Below, piece by piece: positions 17,548-26,633 of a stretch of DNA of 64,000 nt. The number at the start of each line of letters is the position of its first letter. Position 1 is the first letter of the stretch. The translations under genes were made by a program, and so were the position numbers. This DNA comes from an uncultured Collinsella sp. (GTDB lineage: Bacteria; Actinomycetota; Coriobacteriia; Coriobacteriales; Coriobacteriaceae): NCBI GenBank assembly GCA_937995345.1, contig CALKKS010000007.1, positions 230,791 through 294,790 on the forward strand, in the 5' to 3' direction. The notes below the pieces were generated by a model. The model saw only the letters and a program-made list of their open reading frames with translations, was not told the origin of the DNA and made no database searches.

Positions 17548-18456
17548 ATGGCAAAACAGCTGCCAAAGCGCGACCTTGAGAACGTGGGCCTGGGCGTCAC
17601 GGGTGCGTGCGTAGCGCTCGTGACGCTTGTCGTTGCCGCGCTCATCTTTATGGTCGCCCAAAAGGGCCTCTCGGCTTTTGTTAAGGACGGCGTCTCGATC
17701 GTCGAGTTTTTCACCGGCACCAAGTGGGACCTGGCCAACACGGCCGAAAACGGCCTGCCTTATACCGGTGCCCTGCCCCTGATCGTTACCTCGTTTGCGG
17801 TCATGGTGCTCTCCACGCTCATCGCGCTGCCCATCGCCATCGGCTCCGCCATCTTTGCGGTCGAGATCCAGCCTAAGTTTGGCTCCAAGGTCTTTCAGCC
17901 GCTCATTGAGCTTTTGACCGGTATCCCCTCGGTCGTCTTTGGCCTGATCGGCTTTCACGTGGTCGTCGGCCTCATGAAGAGCGTCTTCCACGTGAGCACG
18001 GGCCTGGGCATCCTGCCCGGCGCCATCGTGTTGGCCGTCATGATCCTGCCGACGATGACCACGCTTTCGGTCGACGGCCTGCGCGCCGTGCCCGACAGCT
18101 ACCGTCAGGGTTCGCTCGCGCTGGGCTATACCCGCTGGCAGACCATCTGGCACGTGGTGCTCAAGTCCGCCATGCCGTCGCTCATGACCGCAGTCATCCT
18201 GGGTATGACCCGCGCCTTTGGTGAGACGCTCGCCGTGCGCATGGTCATCGGCGGTATCGAAGCCATGCCGACGTCGCTGTTGTCGCCGGCTTCGACCATC
18301 ACCACCACGCTCACCACGTCCATGGCGGTCTATGCCGAGGGCACGGCACAGGACGACGTCCTGTGGGCGCTCGGTCTGCTGCTGATGGGCATGAGCCTCA
18401 TCTTCATCCTGATCATCCATCTCATTGGCCGCAAGGGGGCGAAGGCTCGTGGCTAG
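17548..18456 (+). CDS. pstC: phosphate ABC transporter permease PstC
   Basis: A 302-residue inner-membrane permease with six predicted helices. The EAA-type loop (GSLALGYTRWQTIWHVVLKSA) contacts the ATPase PstB. It is full length, begins after GGAAAGG, and its last eight bases overlap the GTG start of pstA, showing translational coupling. It forms the channel with PstA. Confidence 0.92.
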   Translation: MAKQLPKRDLENVGLGVTGACVALVTLVVAALIFMVAQKGLSAFVKDGVSIVEFFTGTKWDLANTAENGLPYTGALPLIVTSFAVMVLSTLIALPIAIGSAIFAVEIQPKFGSKVFQPLIELLTGIPSVVFGLIGFHVVVGLMKSVFHVSTGLGILPGAIVLAVMILPTMTTLSVDGLRAVPDSYRQGSLALGYTRWQTIWHVVLKSAMPSLMTAVILGMTRAFGETLAVRMVIGGIEAMPTSLLSPASTITTTLTTSMAVYAEGTAQDDVLWALGLLLMGMSLIFILIIHLIGRKGAKARG

Positions 18457-19375
18457 CACGTGCATCCACATCGACGAGGCGAGACTCGGACGTGTCCAAA
18501 AACAGGACCGCATCGCCACGGGCGTGTTGACGGCAATCGTCGCCATCGTCATGCTTATCGTCGTTTCCATGGTGGCCTACATCCTGTTCGAGGGCATCTC
18601 GACGCTGTTCCAGCCGGGCTTCCTCACGGAGCCGTCGCGCGCCAACGGCACCCAGGGCGGCGTGCTCTACCAGCTGTTCGACTCGTTCTACCTGCTGCTG
18701 ATCACTCTGATCATCTCGGTGCCCATCAGCCTGGGCGGCGCGGTCTTCCTGGTCGAGTACGCACCCGACGGCCCCATCCGCGACATCGCCTCCACCGCCA
18801 TCGAGACGCTGTCCTCGCTGCCTTCCATCGTTGTCGGCATGTTCGGATTCCTGGTGTTCTCGGTGCAGCTGGGCTGGAAGTACTCCATCATCTCCGGCGC
18901 CGTCGCGCTCACCATGTTCAACATCCCGATCCTGGTGCGCGTGATTCAGCAGGCGCTCGAGGACGTGCCGCAGGCCCAGCGCGACGCGTGCCTGGCCATG
19001 GGCCTCACCCGCTGGGAGGCCACGCTGCACATCCTGATTCCCGAGGCCATGCCCGCCATCGTGACCGGTATCGTGCTTTCGGCCGGCCGCGTCTTTGGCG
19101 AGGCCGCAGCGCTGCTCTTCACCTCGGGCATGAGCTCGCCGGTTCGCCTCAACTTCTTGAGCTTTAACCTGTCGAGCCCCACCTGCGCCTGGAATGTGTT
19201 CCGTCCCGGTGAGTCGCTTGCCGTGCACATCTACAAGATCTACGGCGAGGGCAGCCCCGAGGCTCAGCAGATCGTCTGGGGTACTGCGGCGCTGCTGATG
19301 ATCTGCGTGCTGCTGTTTAACGTAATCGCCCGCATCGTGGGCAAGCAACTGGCAAGGAAGATGACGGCCGAATGA
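18449..19375 (+). CDS. pstA: phosphate ABC transporter permease PstA
   Basis: A 308-residue partner permease with about six helices. The cytoplasmic coupling loop DACLAMGLTRWEATLHILIP is typical. The start is uncertain: the GTG at 18449 overlaps the end of pstC and is preferred, as the upstream in-frame extension lies entirely inside pstC. The stop overlaps the pstB ATG (ATGA). A hydrophilic loop of about 30 residues (ARANGTQGG...) lies between helices 1 and 2. Confidence 0.9.
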   Translation: MASTCIHIDEARLGRVQKQDRIATGVLTAIVAIVMLIVVSMVAYILFEGISTLFQPGFLTEPSRANGTQGGVLYQLFDSFYLLLITLIISVPISLGGAVFLVEYAPDGPIRDIASTAIETLSSLPSIVVGMFGFLVFSVQLGWKYSIISGAVALTMFNIPILVRVIQQALEDVPQAQRDACLAMGLTRWEATLHILIPEAMPAIVTGIVLSAGRVFGEAAALLFTSGMSSPVRLNFLSFNLSSPTCAWNVFRPGESLAVHIYKIYGEGSPEAQQIVWGTAALLMICVLLFNVIARIVGKQLARKMTAE

Positions 19376-20244
19376 GCGAGATGAATGAAACGCCCGCAAC
19401 CGAGGCGGCCACGTCCGAGACCCAGGACTTTCTGTCGAGCGTGGGGGAGAGCGAGAAGCGCGTTCGCGTGAGCGGCAAGGCCGTGAGCGACGAGGTCGTG
19501 CTCTCCACCAAGGACGTCAACGTGTACTATGGCGACCACCATGCGCTGCACAACACGTCGCTCGACTTTCACAAGGGCGAGATCACGGCGCTCATCGGGC
19601 CTTCGGGCTGCGGCAAGTCGACCTTTTTGCGCAGCCTCAACCTGATGAATCGCGAGATTCGCGGCTGCCGCGTGGAGGGCGAGATCAACTACCGCGGGCG
19701 CAACGTGAACACCAAAACCGAGAACACCTACGAGCTGCGTCGCTCTATTGGCATGGTGTTTCAGCAGCCCAATCCGTTTCGCAAGTCCATTCGCGACAAT
19801 ATTACGTTTGCGCCCAAGCGCCACGGCATTACCGACCGCGACGAGCTCGACCGCATGGTCGAGGAGAGCCTGCGCGGCGCGGCACTGTGGGACGAGGTCA
19901 AGGACAAGCTCGATAAGAGTGCCTATGCGCTTTCGGGCGGCCAGCAGCAGCGCCTGTGCATCGCGCGCACGCTGGCGCTCAACCCCGACGTGATCTTGTT
20001 CGATGAGCCCTGCTCGGCGCTCGACCCCATCTCGACGCTGGCGATCGAGGACCTTATGTCGTCGATTGTGGCCGACCGCGCCATCGTCATCGTGACGCAC
20101 AACATGGAGCAGGCGTCGCGCGTGTCCAACCGCACGGCGTTTTTCTACATGGGCGATATGGTCGAGTACGACGAGACCGACGAGATTTTCCAACGGCCCA
20201 AGGATCAGCGGCTGAATGATTACCTCACCGGCATGTTCTCCTAG
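19372..20244 (+). CDS. pstB: phosphate ABC transporter ATP-binding protein
   Basis: A 290-residue ABC ATPase. Walker A is GPSGCGKST, the Q-loop region is FQQPNPF (specific to PstB), the signature is LSGGQQQRLCIART, and Walker B is ILFDEPCSALDP. About 40 extra N-terminal residues rich in Glu, Thr and Ser precede the usual start, so the true start may be internal, though the overlap ATGA with pstA supports 19372. No phoU follows; a strong terminator ends the operon. Confidence 0.93.
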   Translation: MSEMNETPATEAATSETQDFLSSVGESEKRVRVSGKAVSDEVVLSTKDVNVYYGDHHALHNTSLDFHKGEITALIGPSGCGKSTFLRSLNLMNREIRGCRVEGEINYRGRNVNTKTENTYELRRSIGMVFQQPNPFRKSIRDNITFAPKRHGITDRDELDRMVEESLRGAALWDEVKDKLDKSAYALSGGQQQRLCIARTLALNPDVILFDEPCSALDPISTLAIEDLMSSIVADRAIVIVTHNMEQASRVSNRTAFFYMGDMVEYDETDEIFQRPKDQRLNDYLTGMFS

Positions 20245-20299
20245 TCCGGGACATGCTTGAGGCCCGCGGCGGCCACGGTCGCCACGGGACTGATTGGAG

Positions 20300-20337
20300 A
20301 GGCGGGTCATCTCTTGCGGGAGATGGCCCGCCTTTTT
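20300..20337 (+). terminator. rho-independent terminator of pstSCAB
   Basis: AGGCGGGTCATCTC (20300-20313) pairs with GAGATGGCCCGCCT (20320-20333), with one G-T pair, followed by TTTTT. It lies 56 bp after the pstB stop. Confidence 0.88.
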
Positions 20338-20374
20338 GCGTTTGCGGGATTGCGCTCGTTGATTGCGCCCGCCC

Positions 20375-20415
20375 AAAACCACCACAAAGGGGACAGGCAC
20401 CTTCGTGGTGGTTTG
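20375..20415. repeat. CCACCACAAAGG hairpin, copy 1
   Basis: AAAACCACCACAAAGG pairs with CCTTCGTGGTGGTTT around GGACAGGCA. A second copy with the loop in the opposite orientation is at 33101-33135. It lies 58 bp before the ABC-F start. Confidence 0.7.
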
Positions 20416-20472
20416 GGGTTGGGCTCGCTGCTATCATGGACAACGTTGAATTTCTACGAAGGAGCAGGGCAT

Positions 20473-22332
20473 ATGGCGATTCTTTTGGGATGCGATTCCA
20501 TCAGCCTAGAGTTTCCCACCAAGCATATTTTCGATAGCGTGACGCTCGGCGTGGGCGAGGGCGACCGTATTGGTATCGTCGGCAAAAACGGCGACGGCAA
20601 GTCGACGCTGCTGAGTGTACTCGCCGGCACGCTGGAACCCGATGACGGCCGCGTGACGCACCGCCGCGGCACGACGATCGGATTGCTCGGCCAAAAGGAC
20701 CAGCTTGTCGACACCGATACCGTGCATCATGCCGTCGTGGGCGACACGCCCGAGTACGAGTGGGCGTCGAGCCCCCGCACGCGCCAGATCCTCGCCGGCC
20801 TCATCAGCGATGTGCCCTGGGAGGGCACGGTGGGCGAGCTTTCGGGCGGCCAGCGCCGTCGCGTGGACCTCGCTCGCCTGCTGATTGGCGACTACGACGT
20901 TCTTATGCTCGACGAGCCCACCAACCACCTGGACATGCGCACCATCAACTGGCTCGCGCGCCATCTTAAGGCACGCTGGCAGCGCGGCCAGGGCGCCATG
21001 CTCGTGGTTACGCACGACCGCTGGTTCTTGGACGAGGTCTGCACCAGCATGTGGGAGGTCCACGACGGCCAGGTCGATCCCTTCGAGGGTGGCTACTCGG
21101 CATACATCCTGCAGCGCGTGGAGCGCGACCGCATGGCCGCCGTCACCGAGGAGCGCCGCCGCAATATGGCGCGCAAGGAGCTTGCATGGCTGAGCCGCGG
21201 CGCCCAGGCCCGCTCCACCAAGCCCAAGTTTCGCGTGGAGGCAGCCCGCGAGCTCATCGCCGACGTGCCGCCCGTGCGCGACGAGCTGGAGCTCAAGCGC
21301 CTGGCCGTAAGCCGCCTGGGCAAGCAGGTTATCGACGTGGTCGACGTGGACGCCGGATACGCGGACGCCGATGGCGTGTCCAAGCAGGTGCTCTCCGACG
21401 TGACCTGGCTTATCGGTGCGGGCGACCGCTACGGCCTGTTGGGCGAGAACGGCGCCGGCAAGTCCACGCTGCTCGACGTGATCCAGGGCAAGATCGCGCC
21501 TCTGCGCGGCCGCGTGAAGATTGGCCAGACGGTGCGCTTTGGCGTGCTGTCGCAGCAGCTCGAGGAGCTAGAGCCCTTTATGAGCGATACGATCCGTGAG
21601 GTGCTCAGCAATTACAAGAAGTACTACGTCATCGACGGCAAGGAGACTTCGCCCGAGAAGCTCTGCGAGCGCCTGGGCTTTACGACGCAGCAGCTCTGGA
21701 GTCGCATCGGCGACCTTTCGGGCGGCCAGCGCCGCCGCCTGTCGCTGCTGCTGACGATTCTGGACGAGCCCAACGTGCTTATCCTGGACGAGCCTGGCAA
21801 CGACCTCGATACCGACATGCTGGCGATTGTCGAGGACCTGCTCGACGGCTGGCCGGGCACGCTGATCCTGGTGACGCACGACCGCTTCCTCATGGAGCGC
21901 GTGACCGACCAGCAGTGGGCGCTGCTCGACGGCCACCTGACGCATATGCCCGGCGGCGTCGACCAGTACCTGCGCCTGTGCAACGCTACCGCCGAGGGCG
22001 AGCCCGTGGGTGCACCGAGCGCCAAGACCGGTACGTTCGACACCGGTGCCGCGGCAGCTGCGGCCGAAAAGCCTAAGTCGAGCGGTCAGCCCAACGGCCT
22101 TTCCAATGCCGAGCGCCAGAAGCTCCGCCGCGAGGTGAGCTCGCTCGAACGCAAGATGGAAACGCAGCGCGCTCGCGTGGAGGAGGCCGAGGCAGCGATG
22201 GCCCAGGTCGATCCCACCAACTACACGGCACTCGGCGAGCAGCAGGCAAAGATCGACGAGGCCCATGCCGCCATGGACGAGCTGGAGATGGCGTGGCTCG
22301 AGGCGAGCGAAAAGCTCGAGGGCGAGGAGTAG
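20473..22332 (+). CDS. ABC-F family ATPase (Uup-like)
   Basis: A 619-residue soluble protein with two ABC domains and no membrane segments, the ABC-F arrangement that acts on ribosomes. Domain 1 has GKNGDGKST, LSGGQRRRVDLARLL and LDEPTNHLD. Domain 2 has GENGAGKST, LSGGQRRRLSLLLT and LDEPGNDLDTD. The C-terminal part (about residues 545-619) is a charged coiled coil, as in Uup. The start at 20473 follows AAGGAG 9 bp upstream. A role in translation elongation or antibiotic protection cannot be told apart from sequence. The HAD gene follows after 6 bp. Confidence 0.9.
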   Translation: MAILLGCDSISLEFPTKHIFDSVTLGVGEGDRIGIVGKNGDGKSTLLSVLAGTLEPDDGRVTHRRGTTIGLLGQKDQLVDTDTVHHAVVGDTPEYEWASSPRTRQILAGLISDVPWEGTVGELSGGQRRRVDLARLLIGDYDVLMLDEPTNHLDMRTINWLARHLKARWQRGQGAMLVVTHDRWFLDEVCTSMWEVHDGQVDPFEGGYSAYILQRVERDRMAAVTEERRRNMARKELAWLSRGAQARSTKPKFRVEAARELIADVPPVRDELELKRLAVSRLGKQVIDVVDVDAGYADADGVSKQVLSDVTWLIGAGDRYGLLGENGAGKSTLLDVIQGKIAPLRGRVKIGQTVRFGVLSQQLEELEPFMSDTIREVLSNYKKYYVIDGKETSPEKLCERLGFTTQQLWSRIGDLSGGQRRRLSLLLTILDEPNVLILDEPGNDLDTDMLAIVEDLLDGWPGTLILVTHDRFLMERVTDQQWALLDGHLTHMPGGVDQYLRLCNATAEGEPVGAPSAKTGTFDTGAAAAAAEKPKSSGQPNGLSNAERQKLRREVSSLERKMETQRARVEEAEAAMAQVDPTNYTALGEQQAKIDEAHAAMDELEMAWLEASEKLEGEE

Positions 22333-22338
22333 ACGAGG

Positions 22339-23109
22339 ATGATCAAAGCCGCGTTTTTCGATATCGACGGCACGCTGCTGAGCTTTAAGACCCACCGGAT
22401 TCCGGCGTCGGCGCAGCAGGTGCTCGACAGCTTTCACGAGCAGGGGATCGCATGCGTGATTGCAACGGGCCGCCCGACCTACCAGATGCCCGATTGGCTG
22501 TTCGACCTGGGCTGGGATGCGTACATTACGCTCTCGGGCCAGCGCTGTTTTGATGCCGAGGGGGTTTACCGCAGCTGTCCGATTGATCCGGACGACGTTG
22601 CGGTGATTGTGGACCAGGTGGCAGAGGGGCGCTACGACTCGCTGTGCATGCAGGGCGAGAACTCGTTTGTGAACCGTCTGTCCGAGCGCGTGGTGACGGC
22701 CGGCAGCAACGCGGGAATCGTCTATCACGAGGAGCCGTTTGACCACGCCTTTGACGCGCCGGTCTACCAGTTCTGCGCCTTCGTCGACCCCGCCGACGAG
22801 CATATCGTAACCGATGCCGTGTCGCATTCGACAACCACGCGCTGGTGCGATCTGTTCTGTGACATTATCCCCGCCAACGGCGGCAAGGACCTGGGCGTGG
22901 CGGCGACGCTCGAGCGCCTGGGTATCGACGCGAGCGAGGCGATTGCCTTCGGCGACGGCGAGAACGACCTGTCGATGTTCTCGGCAGTGGGCACGAGCGT
23001 GGCCATGGGCAACGCGCAGGAGACCGTGAAAGCCGCCGCGACCTACGTAACGACCGCCGTAGACGACGACGGCATCTACAACGCCGCCAAGCACTTTGGG
23101 CTTCTATAG
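22339..23109 (+). CDS. Cof-type HAD hydrolase
   Basis: A 256-residue HAD phosphatase of the Cof/IIB subfamily. Motif I is FFDIDGTLLSF, motif II is VIATGRPTYQM, and the C-terminal GKDLGVAATLERLGI plus AFGDGENDLSMF supplies the lysine and motif IV. The C2 cap occupies the middle third. Such enzymes dephosphorylate sugar phosphates, flavin or pyridoxal phosphate. It follows the ABC-F stop by only 6 bp and is probably in the same transcript. Confidence 0.88.
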   Translation: MIKAAFFDIDGTLLSFKTHRIPASAQQVLDSFHEQGIACVIATGRPTYQMPDWLFDLGWDAYITLSGQRCFDAEGVYRSCPIDPDDVAVIVDQVAEGRYDSLCMQGENSFVNRLSERVVTAGSNAGIVYHEEPFDHAFDAPVYQFCAFVDPADEHIVTDAVSHSTTTRWCDLFCDIIPANGGKDLGVAATLERLGIDASEAIAFGDGENDLSMFSAVGTSVAMGNAQETVKAAATYVTTAVDDDGIYNAAKHFGLL

Positions 23110-23118
23110 CTGCAGATC

Positions 23119-23165
23119 CGGCACTTAGGGACGTTCCTTTTTTGCCGGCAGTCGGGGACACTCCT
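23119..23165. repeat. diverged GGGGACA-type repeat
   Basis: CCGGCACTTAGGGACGTTCC followed by TTTTTTGCCGG forms a short stem, and a GTCGGGGACACTCC segment adjoins it. It resembles the inner part of the 9943-10102 repeat. It lies 9 bp after the HAD gene and may serve as its terminator (CCGGCA...TGCCGG with an internal T-run). Confidence 0.5.
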
Positions 23166-23320
23166 TGCGAGCGTGTCATCGCTCCACTTCTGTGCTGCGA
23201 ATTTTGTGAAACGCGGTTAACTTTTTAAACAACGTAGTAAGACATGGGCAACTTTTGCGGTAAAGTAAATCAGGTAAAAGTATCCAAAGGCTAACTAGAA
23301 GCCATCGCGAAAGGCGGCCC

Positions 23321-23698
23321 ATGGCCCTGCGTGAATCCGGAGAAGACTATCTCGAATCTATTTATGTGCTCTCGGAGCGCCAGGGCGTCGTTCGCTCGAT
23401 TGACGTTGCCGAATACCTGGGCGTAACCAAGGCAAGCGTCTCCAAGGCCATGGCGACCTTGGAGAGCAACGGCTACGTGGAGATGGGCAAACGCGATGTG
23501 CATCTGACGGAACGCGGTCTTGAGGTCGCCCGTCAAATGTGGGAGCGTCACTGCTTTTTTGTTGGACTGTTAGAGGACGCAGGCGTTTCGGCAGAGGTCG
23601 CGTCGCAAGAGGGCTGTCACATGGAGCACTGCCTGAGCGAGGAAAGCTTCGAGAAGCTAAGATCGATGCTGAGACGAGACAGCGACCGGGACCAGTAG
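23321..23698 (+). CDS. DtxR/MntR-family metal-dependent regulator
   Basis: A 125-residue iron- or manganese-dependent repressor. The N-terminal winged helix (ESGEDYLESIYVLSE, then DVAEYLGVTKASVSKAMATL as the recognition unit) is followed by a short metal-binding and dimerisation part with EGCHMEHCLSEESFEKL, holding Cys, His and Glu ligands. It lacks the SH3-like third domain of DtxR, so it resembles MntR in size. No target transporter is adjacent; the next gene is the convergent metal ATPase. Confidence 0.88.
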   Translation: MALRESGEDYLESIYVLSERQGVVRSIDVAEYLGVTKASVSKAMATLESNGYVEMGKRDVHLTERGLEVARQMWERHCFFVGLLEDAGVSAEVASQEGCHMEHCLSEESFEKLRSMLRRDSDRDQ

Positions 23699-23776
23699 CC
23701 CCATCAACTAAGTCCAACTCAGACAAGGAACCCCGCCAGCAAGCGATGCCCAAGAACCGCCAGCGATGTTACCGCA

Positions 23777-23907
23777 GGTCCCGGCAGGGATGTCCCCTCC
23801 AAAACATTCCGCAGGCAAGTGGCCCCGTTGTCCATAGCTCCATAGGAGCAGGACAACGGGGCCACATTTGCCGAGGACGTTTTGGAGGGGACATCCCTGC
23901 CGGGACC
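23777..23907. repeat. 131-bp two-stem inverted repeat
   Basis: Outer arms 23777-23805 and 23879-23907 are perfect 29-bp complements (GGTCCCGGCAGGGATGTCCC...). Inner arms 23820-23833 and 23851-23864 are perfect 14-bp complements (TGGCCCCGTTGTCC). It lies between the convergent ends of the DtxR-family gene and the P-type ATPase gene and could end transcription from both sides. Confidence 0.85.
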
Positions 23908-23920
23908 GTCCGAGTACAAG

Positions 23921-25873
23921 CTACAGGTTCTTGACACCCATCGCGCGCATGGCGTTCAGGATGGCGATGATTGCCACGCCCACGTCGCCAAAGACGGCAA
24001 GCCACATGTTGGCGACGCCGAGTGCCGCGAGCACCAGGATCAGCAGCTTAACGCCCAGCGCGAAGATGATGTTCTGCCAGACAATCGACATAGTCTTGCG
24101 CGCCACGCGGATCGCGCGGGAAATGTTGGACGGTTTGTCATCCATGAGCACCACGTCGGCGGCCTCAATTGCGGCGTCGGATCCCATGGCGCCCATGGCA
24201 ATGCCCACATCGGCACGGGTGAGCACAGGCGCATCATTGATGCCGTCGCCGACAAAGGCGAGCTTGCCCTTGCCGCTTTCGGCCGCGAGCAGCGCTTCAA
24301 CACGCTCGACCTTGTCGCCCGGCAGCAGCTGCGCGTGGAACTCGTCGAGGCCGAGCTGCTTGGCCACCGCAGCGGCCACTTCCTCGCGGTCGCCCGTGAG
24401 CATAACGGTGCGCTTGACGCCGGCGGCGTGCAGGTCGCGAATCGTTTGCTCCGCATCGGCCTTGACGGTGTCTGCAATCACGATATGGCCGGCGTACACG
24501 CCGTTCACGAGCACATGAAGGATCGTGCCGACAACCTCACAGTCCGGTGCTTCGACTCCGGCCGCGGCGAGCATCTTGGCGTTGCCGACGACGACATGCT
24601 TGCCGTCGATGGTCGCCGTCACGCCGTGGCCCGCGTCATTAGTGGAATCCGTCACGCGCTTGGGATCGAGCTCGCCCTGGAAGGCGGTGCGTACCGACTG
24701 CGCGATGGGGTGGTCGGAGAATGACTCGGCGAGGGCTGCGACTTCAAGCAACGATTGCTCGTTATAGCCAGCCTCGGGGTGCACCGCGACGACCGAGAAC
24801 GTGCCGTTGGTGAGCGTGCCGGTTTTGTCGAAGACGACGGTGTCCACGTCGGCGAGCGTCTCGAGGTAGTTAGAACCCTTGATGAGAACGCCCAGCTTGG
24901 ACGCGCCGCCGATGCCGCCAAAGAAGCTCAACGGTACGCTGATCACGAGGGCGCACGGGCAGCTGACGACCAGGAAGGTCAGACCGCGCAGGATCCAATC
25001 GGACCAAGCGCCATTCACCAGGCCGCCGCCAAGCGCGAGCACCGCGGCCGCGCCGGTGACGGCGGGCGTGTAGACGCGGGCAAAGCGCGTGATGAAGTTC
25101 TCGGTGCGCGCCTTCTTTTCGCTGGCATTCTCCACGAGCTCCAGGACACGCGCGACGGTGGACTCGCCAAAGGGCTTGGTGGTGCGCACGTGGATGAGGC
25201 CCGTCATGTTGATGCAACCGCTGATGATATCGTCGCCGGTCTTGGCGGGGCGGGGGACTGACTCGCCCGTGAGCGCCGCGGTGTCGAGCTGGGTTTCGCC
25301 CTCGACGATGACGCCGTCGATAGGCACGCGCTCGCCGGGCTTGACCACGATCACGGTGCCGACGGCGATGTCATCGGGAAAGACCTGTTCGAGTGTACCG
25401 TCGGCTTGTTCGACGTTAGCGTAGTCGGGCGCGATGTCCATCATGGCACTGATCGACTTGCGGCTCTTGCCCACGGCGTATGCCTGGAACAACTCGCCGA
25501 CCTGGTAAAACAGCATGACAGCGGCGCCTTCGGCCATGTGCGGGTCGGTATCGGGGAAGAGCACCATGGCAAACGCGCCGATGGTTGCGACTGCCATAAG
25601 GAAGCTCTCGTCGAAGGCCTTGCCGCGGCGGATATTATTGAATGCCTTTTGCAGTACGTCGTAGCCGGCAATCAAAAACGGCACGAGGAACAGCACAAAG
25701 CTGGCGTAGATGTTGCCCGGGGTGCCGAATGCGGCGGTGAGGGTGCCGAGCTCATCGAGGGCGTACACCACGGCAAAAATGCCCAGTGCTACCAGGATGC
25801 GGTTGCGCTTATGCTCGAGTGACTCTTTTTTCTTGCGCTTCTTCTTTTTCTTTTTGGGGTCGGCGGTGGCCAT
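23921..25873 (-). CDS. P1B-type heavy-metal-translocating ATPase
   Basis: A 650-residue ATPase that pumps soft or transition metal ions out of the cytoplasm. The membrane metal site is CPCALV (about residue 304). The phosphorylated aspartate is in DKTGTLT (about 346). TGDREEV and GDGINDAPVL (about 542) complete the catalytic core, and TGES is also present. There is no N-terminal HMA domain; a lysine-rich stretch replaces it, and a separate HMA protein is encoded just upstream. CPC in helix 6 fits Zn/Cd/Pb or Cu/Ag; the ArsR/CadC-type regulator favours Zn/Cd. An own operator copy lies 25 bp upstream of the start. Confidence 0.93.
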   Translation of the reverse strand: MATADPKKKKKKRKKKESLEHKRNRILVALGIFAVVYALDELGTLTAAFGTPGNIYASFVLFLVPFLIAGYDVLQKAFNNIRRGKAFDESFLMAVATIGAFAMVLFPDTDPHMAEGAAVMLFYQVGELFQAYAVGKSRKSISAMMDIAPDYANVEQADGTLEQVFPDDIAVGTVIVVKPGERVPIDGVIVEGETQLDTAALTGESVPRPAKTGDDIISGCINMTGLIHVRTTKPFGESTVARVLELVENASEKKARTENFITRFARVYTPAVTGAAAVLALGGGLVNGAWSDWILRGLTFLVVSCPCALVISVPLSFFGGIGGASKLGVLIKGSNYLETLADVDTVVFDKTGTLTNGTFSVVAVHPEAGYNEQSLLEVAALAESFSDHPIAQSVRTAFQGELDPKRVTDSTNDAGHGVTATIDGKHVVVGNAKMLAAAGVEAPDCEVVGTILHVLVNGVYAGHIVIADTVKADAEQTIRDLHAAGVKRTVMLTGDREEVAAAVAKQLGLDEFHAQLLPGDKVERVEALLAAESGKGKLAFVGDGINDAPVLTRADVGIAMGAMGSDAAIEAADVVLMDDKPSNISRAIRVARKTMSIVWQNIIFALGVKLLILVLAALGVANMWLAVFGDVGVAIIAILNAMRAMGVKNL

Positions 25874-25897
25874 GACTCGTATCCTCCCATTTGAGTG

Positions 25898-25917
25898 TAT
25901 GAACACTCGCTCATATA
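25898..25917 (-). promoter_or_regulatory. ArsR-type operator before the metal ATPase
   Basis: TATGAACACTCGCTCATATA matches each of the two sites before the arsR-type gene (TATGAACATGCGCTCATATA) in 18 of 20 positions. It lies between the HMA and ATPase genes, so the ATPase may have an additional regulated promoter. Confidence 0.75.
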
Positions 25918-25973
25918 ATTTCGCGAGCAAAGGCCGCGGCAAGCGCGGCCTTGCAGGTTGGCGTAAGCCTGGG

Positions 25974-26192
25974 CTAGAGAATGATCTCGCAGTCCGGTTC
26001 GGCGTCGGCCGTAAACTCTACAACGCGGTTGAGCACCTCGTCGAACTCGGCGTCATCGGCCTCGAGCGTCAACTTCTGAGTCATAAAGTTGACGGACACG
26101 GATTTGACGCCCTCGAGCTTGGCCAGCTCGTCCTGAAGCTCGCGCGCGCAGTTGGCGCAGTCGATCTCGTCGAGTTTAAACTGCTTTTTCAT
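25974..26192 (-). CDS. HMA-domain metal chaperone-like protein
   Basis: A 72-residue ferredoxin-like heavy-metal-associated domain with the metal-binding motif DCANC near the N-terminus, followed by the typical VKSVSVNFMTQKLTLEA strand pattern. It probably hands the metal to the ATPase encoded 100 bp downstream, which has no HMA domain of its own. It follows the ArsR gene by 62 bp on the same strand. Confidence 0.88.
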   Translation of the reverse strand: MKKQFKLDEIDCANCARELQDELAKLEGVKSVSVNFMTQKLTLEADDAEFDEVLNRVVEFTADAEPDCEIIL

Positions 26193-26254
26193 GGTGGGTT
26201 CCTTTCCCTGTTTTGCGGCTTGGGTGCAGGCCGCGCTGGTACCGTGGTTGGTTG

Positions 26255-26620
26255 CTATTCGCAGATATGGCTCATGCCCTGGTTGAGCATGGTGTAGACG
26301 TGATCGTCGGCAAGTGAGTAGAGGATGTTGCGGCCGTCGCGGCGGAACTTGACCAAGTGCGACTGCTTAAGCGTGCGCAGCTGGTGCGATACTGCCGACT
26401 GCGAGGTTGCGGTCGCCTCGGCGATGTCGGCCACGCAGAGCTCGCGTCCCATGAGGGCATAGAGAATCTTGATGCGCGTGGTGTCGCTGAAGACCTTGAA
26501 CAGGTCGGCGAGGTCGTAGAGAAGTTCCTCGTCGGGAAGGTCCTCGGGCGAGCAGGTAGTGGGGATCGAGGGTTCGGTGGCCTCGATGTCGGGCTTCGTT
26601 TCATCAACGCGGATGCTCAT
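26255..26620 (-). CDS. ArsR/SmtB-family metal-responsive repressor
   Basis: A 121-residue winged-helix repressor. LFKVFSDTTRIKILYALMGRELCVADIAEA with the recognition helix SQSAVSHQLRTL is the ArsR core. Likely metal ligands are the N-terminal TTC, the ELCVAD cysteine of helix 3, and the C-terminal DDHVYTMLNQGMSH; this mix is CadC/SmtB-like. It is first in the operon with the HMA protein and ATPase and lies behind a double operator. Metal binding should release it and induce export. Confidence 0.92.
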   Translation of the reverse strand: MSIRVDETKPDIEATEPSIPTTCSPEDLPDEELLYDLADLFKVFSDTTRIKILYALMGRELCVADIAEATATSQSAVSHQLRTLKQSHLVKFRRDGRNILYSLADDHVYTMLNQGMSHICE

Positions 26621-26633
26621 TGCAATATCCTTT

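Noticed and set aside
20257..20472. N-terminal extension of the ABC-F protein to 691 residues
   Set aside because: The extension covers the pst terminator and a palindromic repeat. AAGGAG and ATG at 20473 give a standard ABC-F start.
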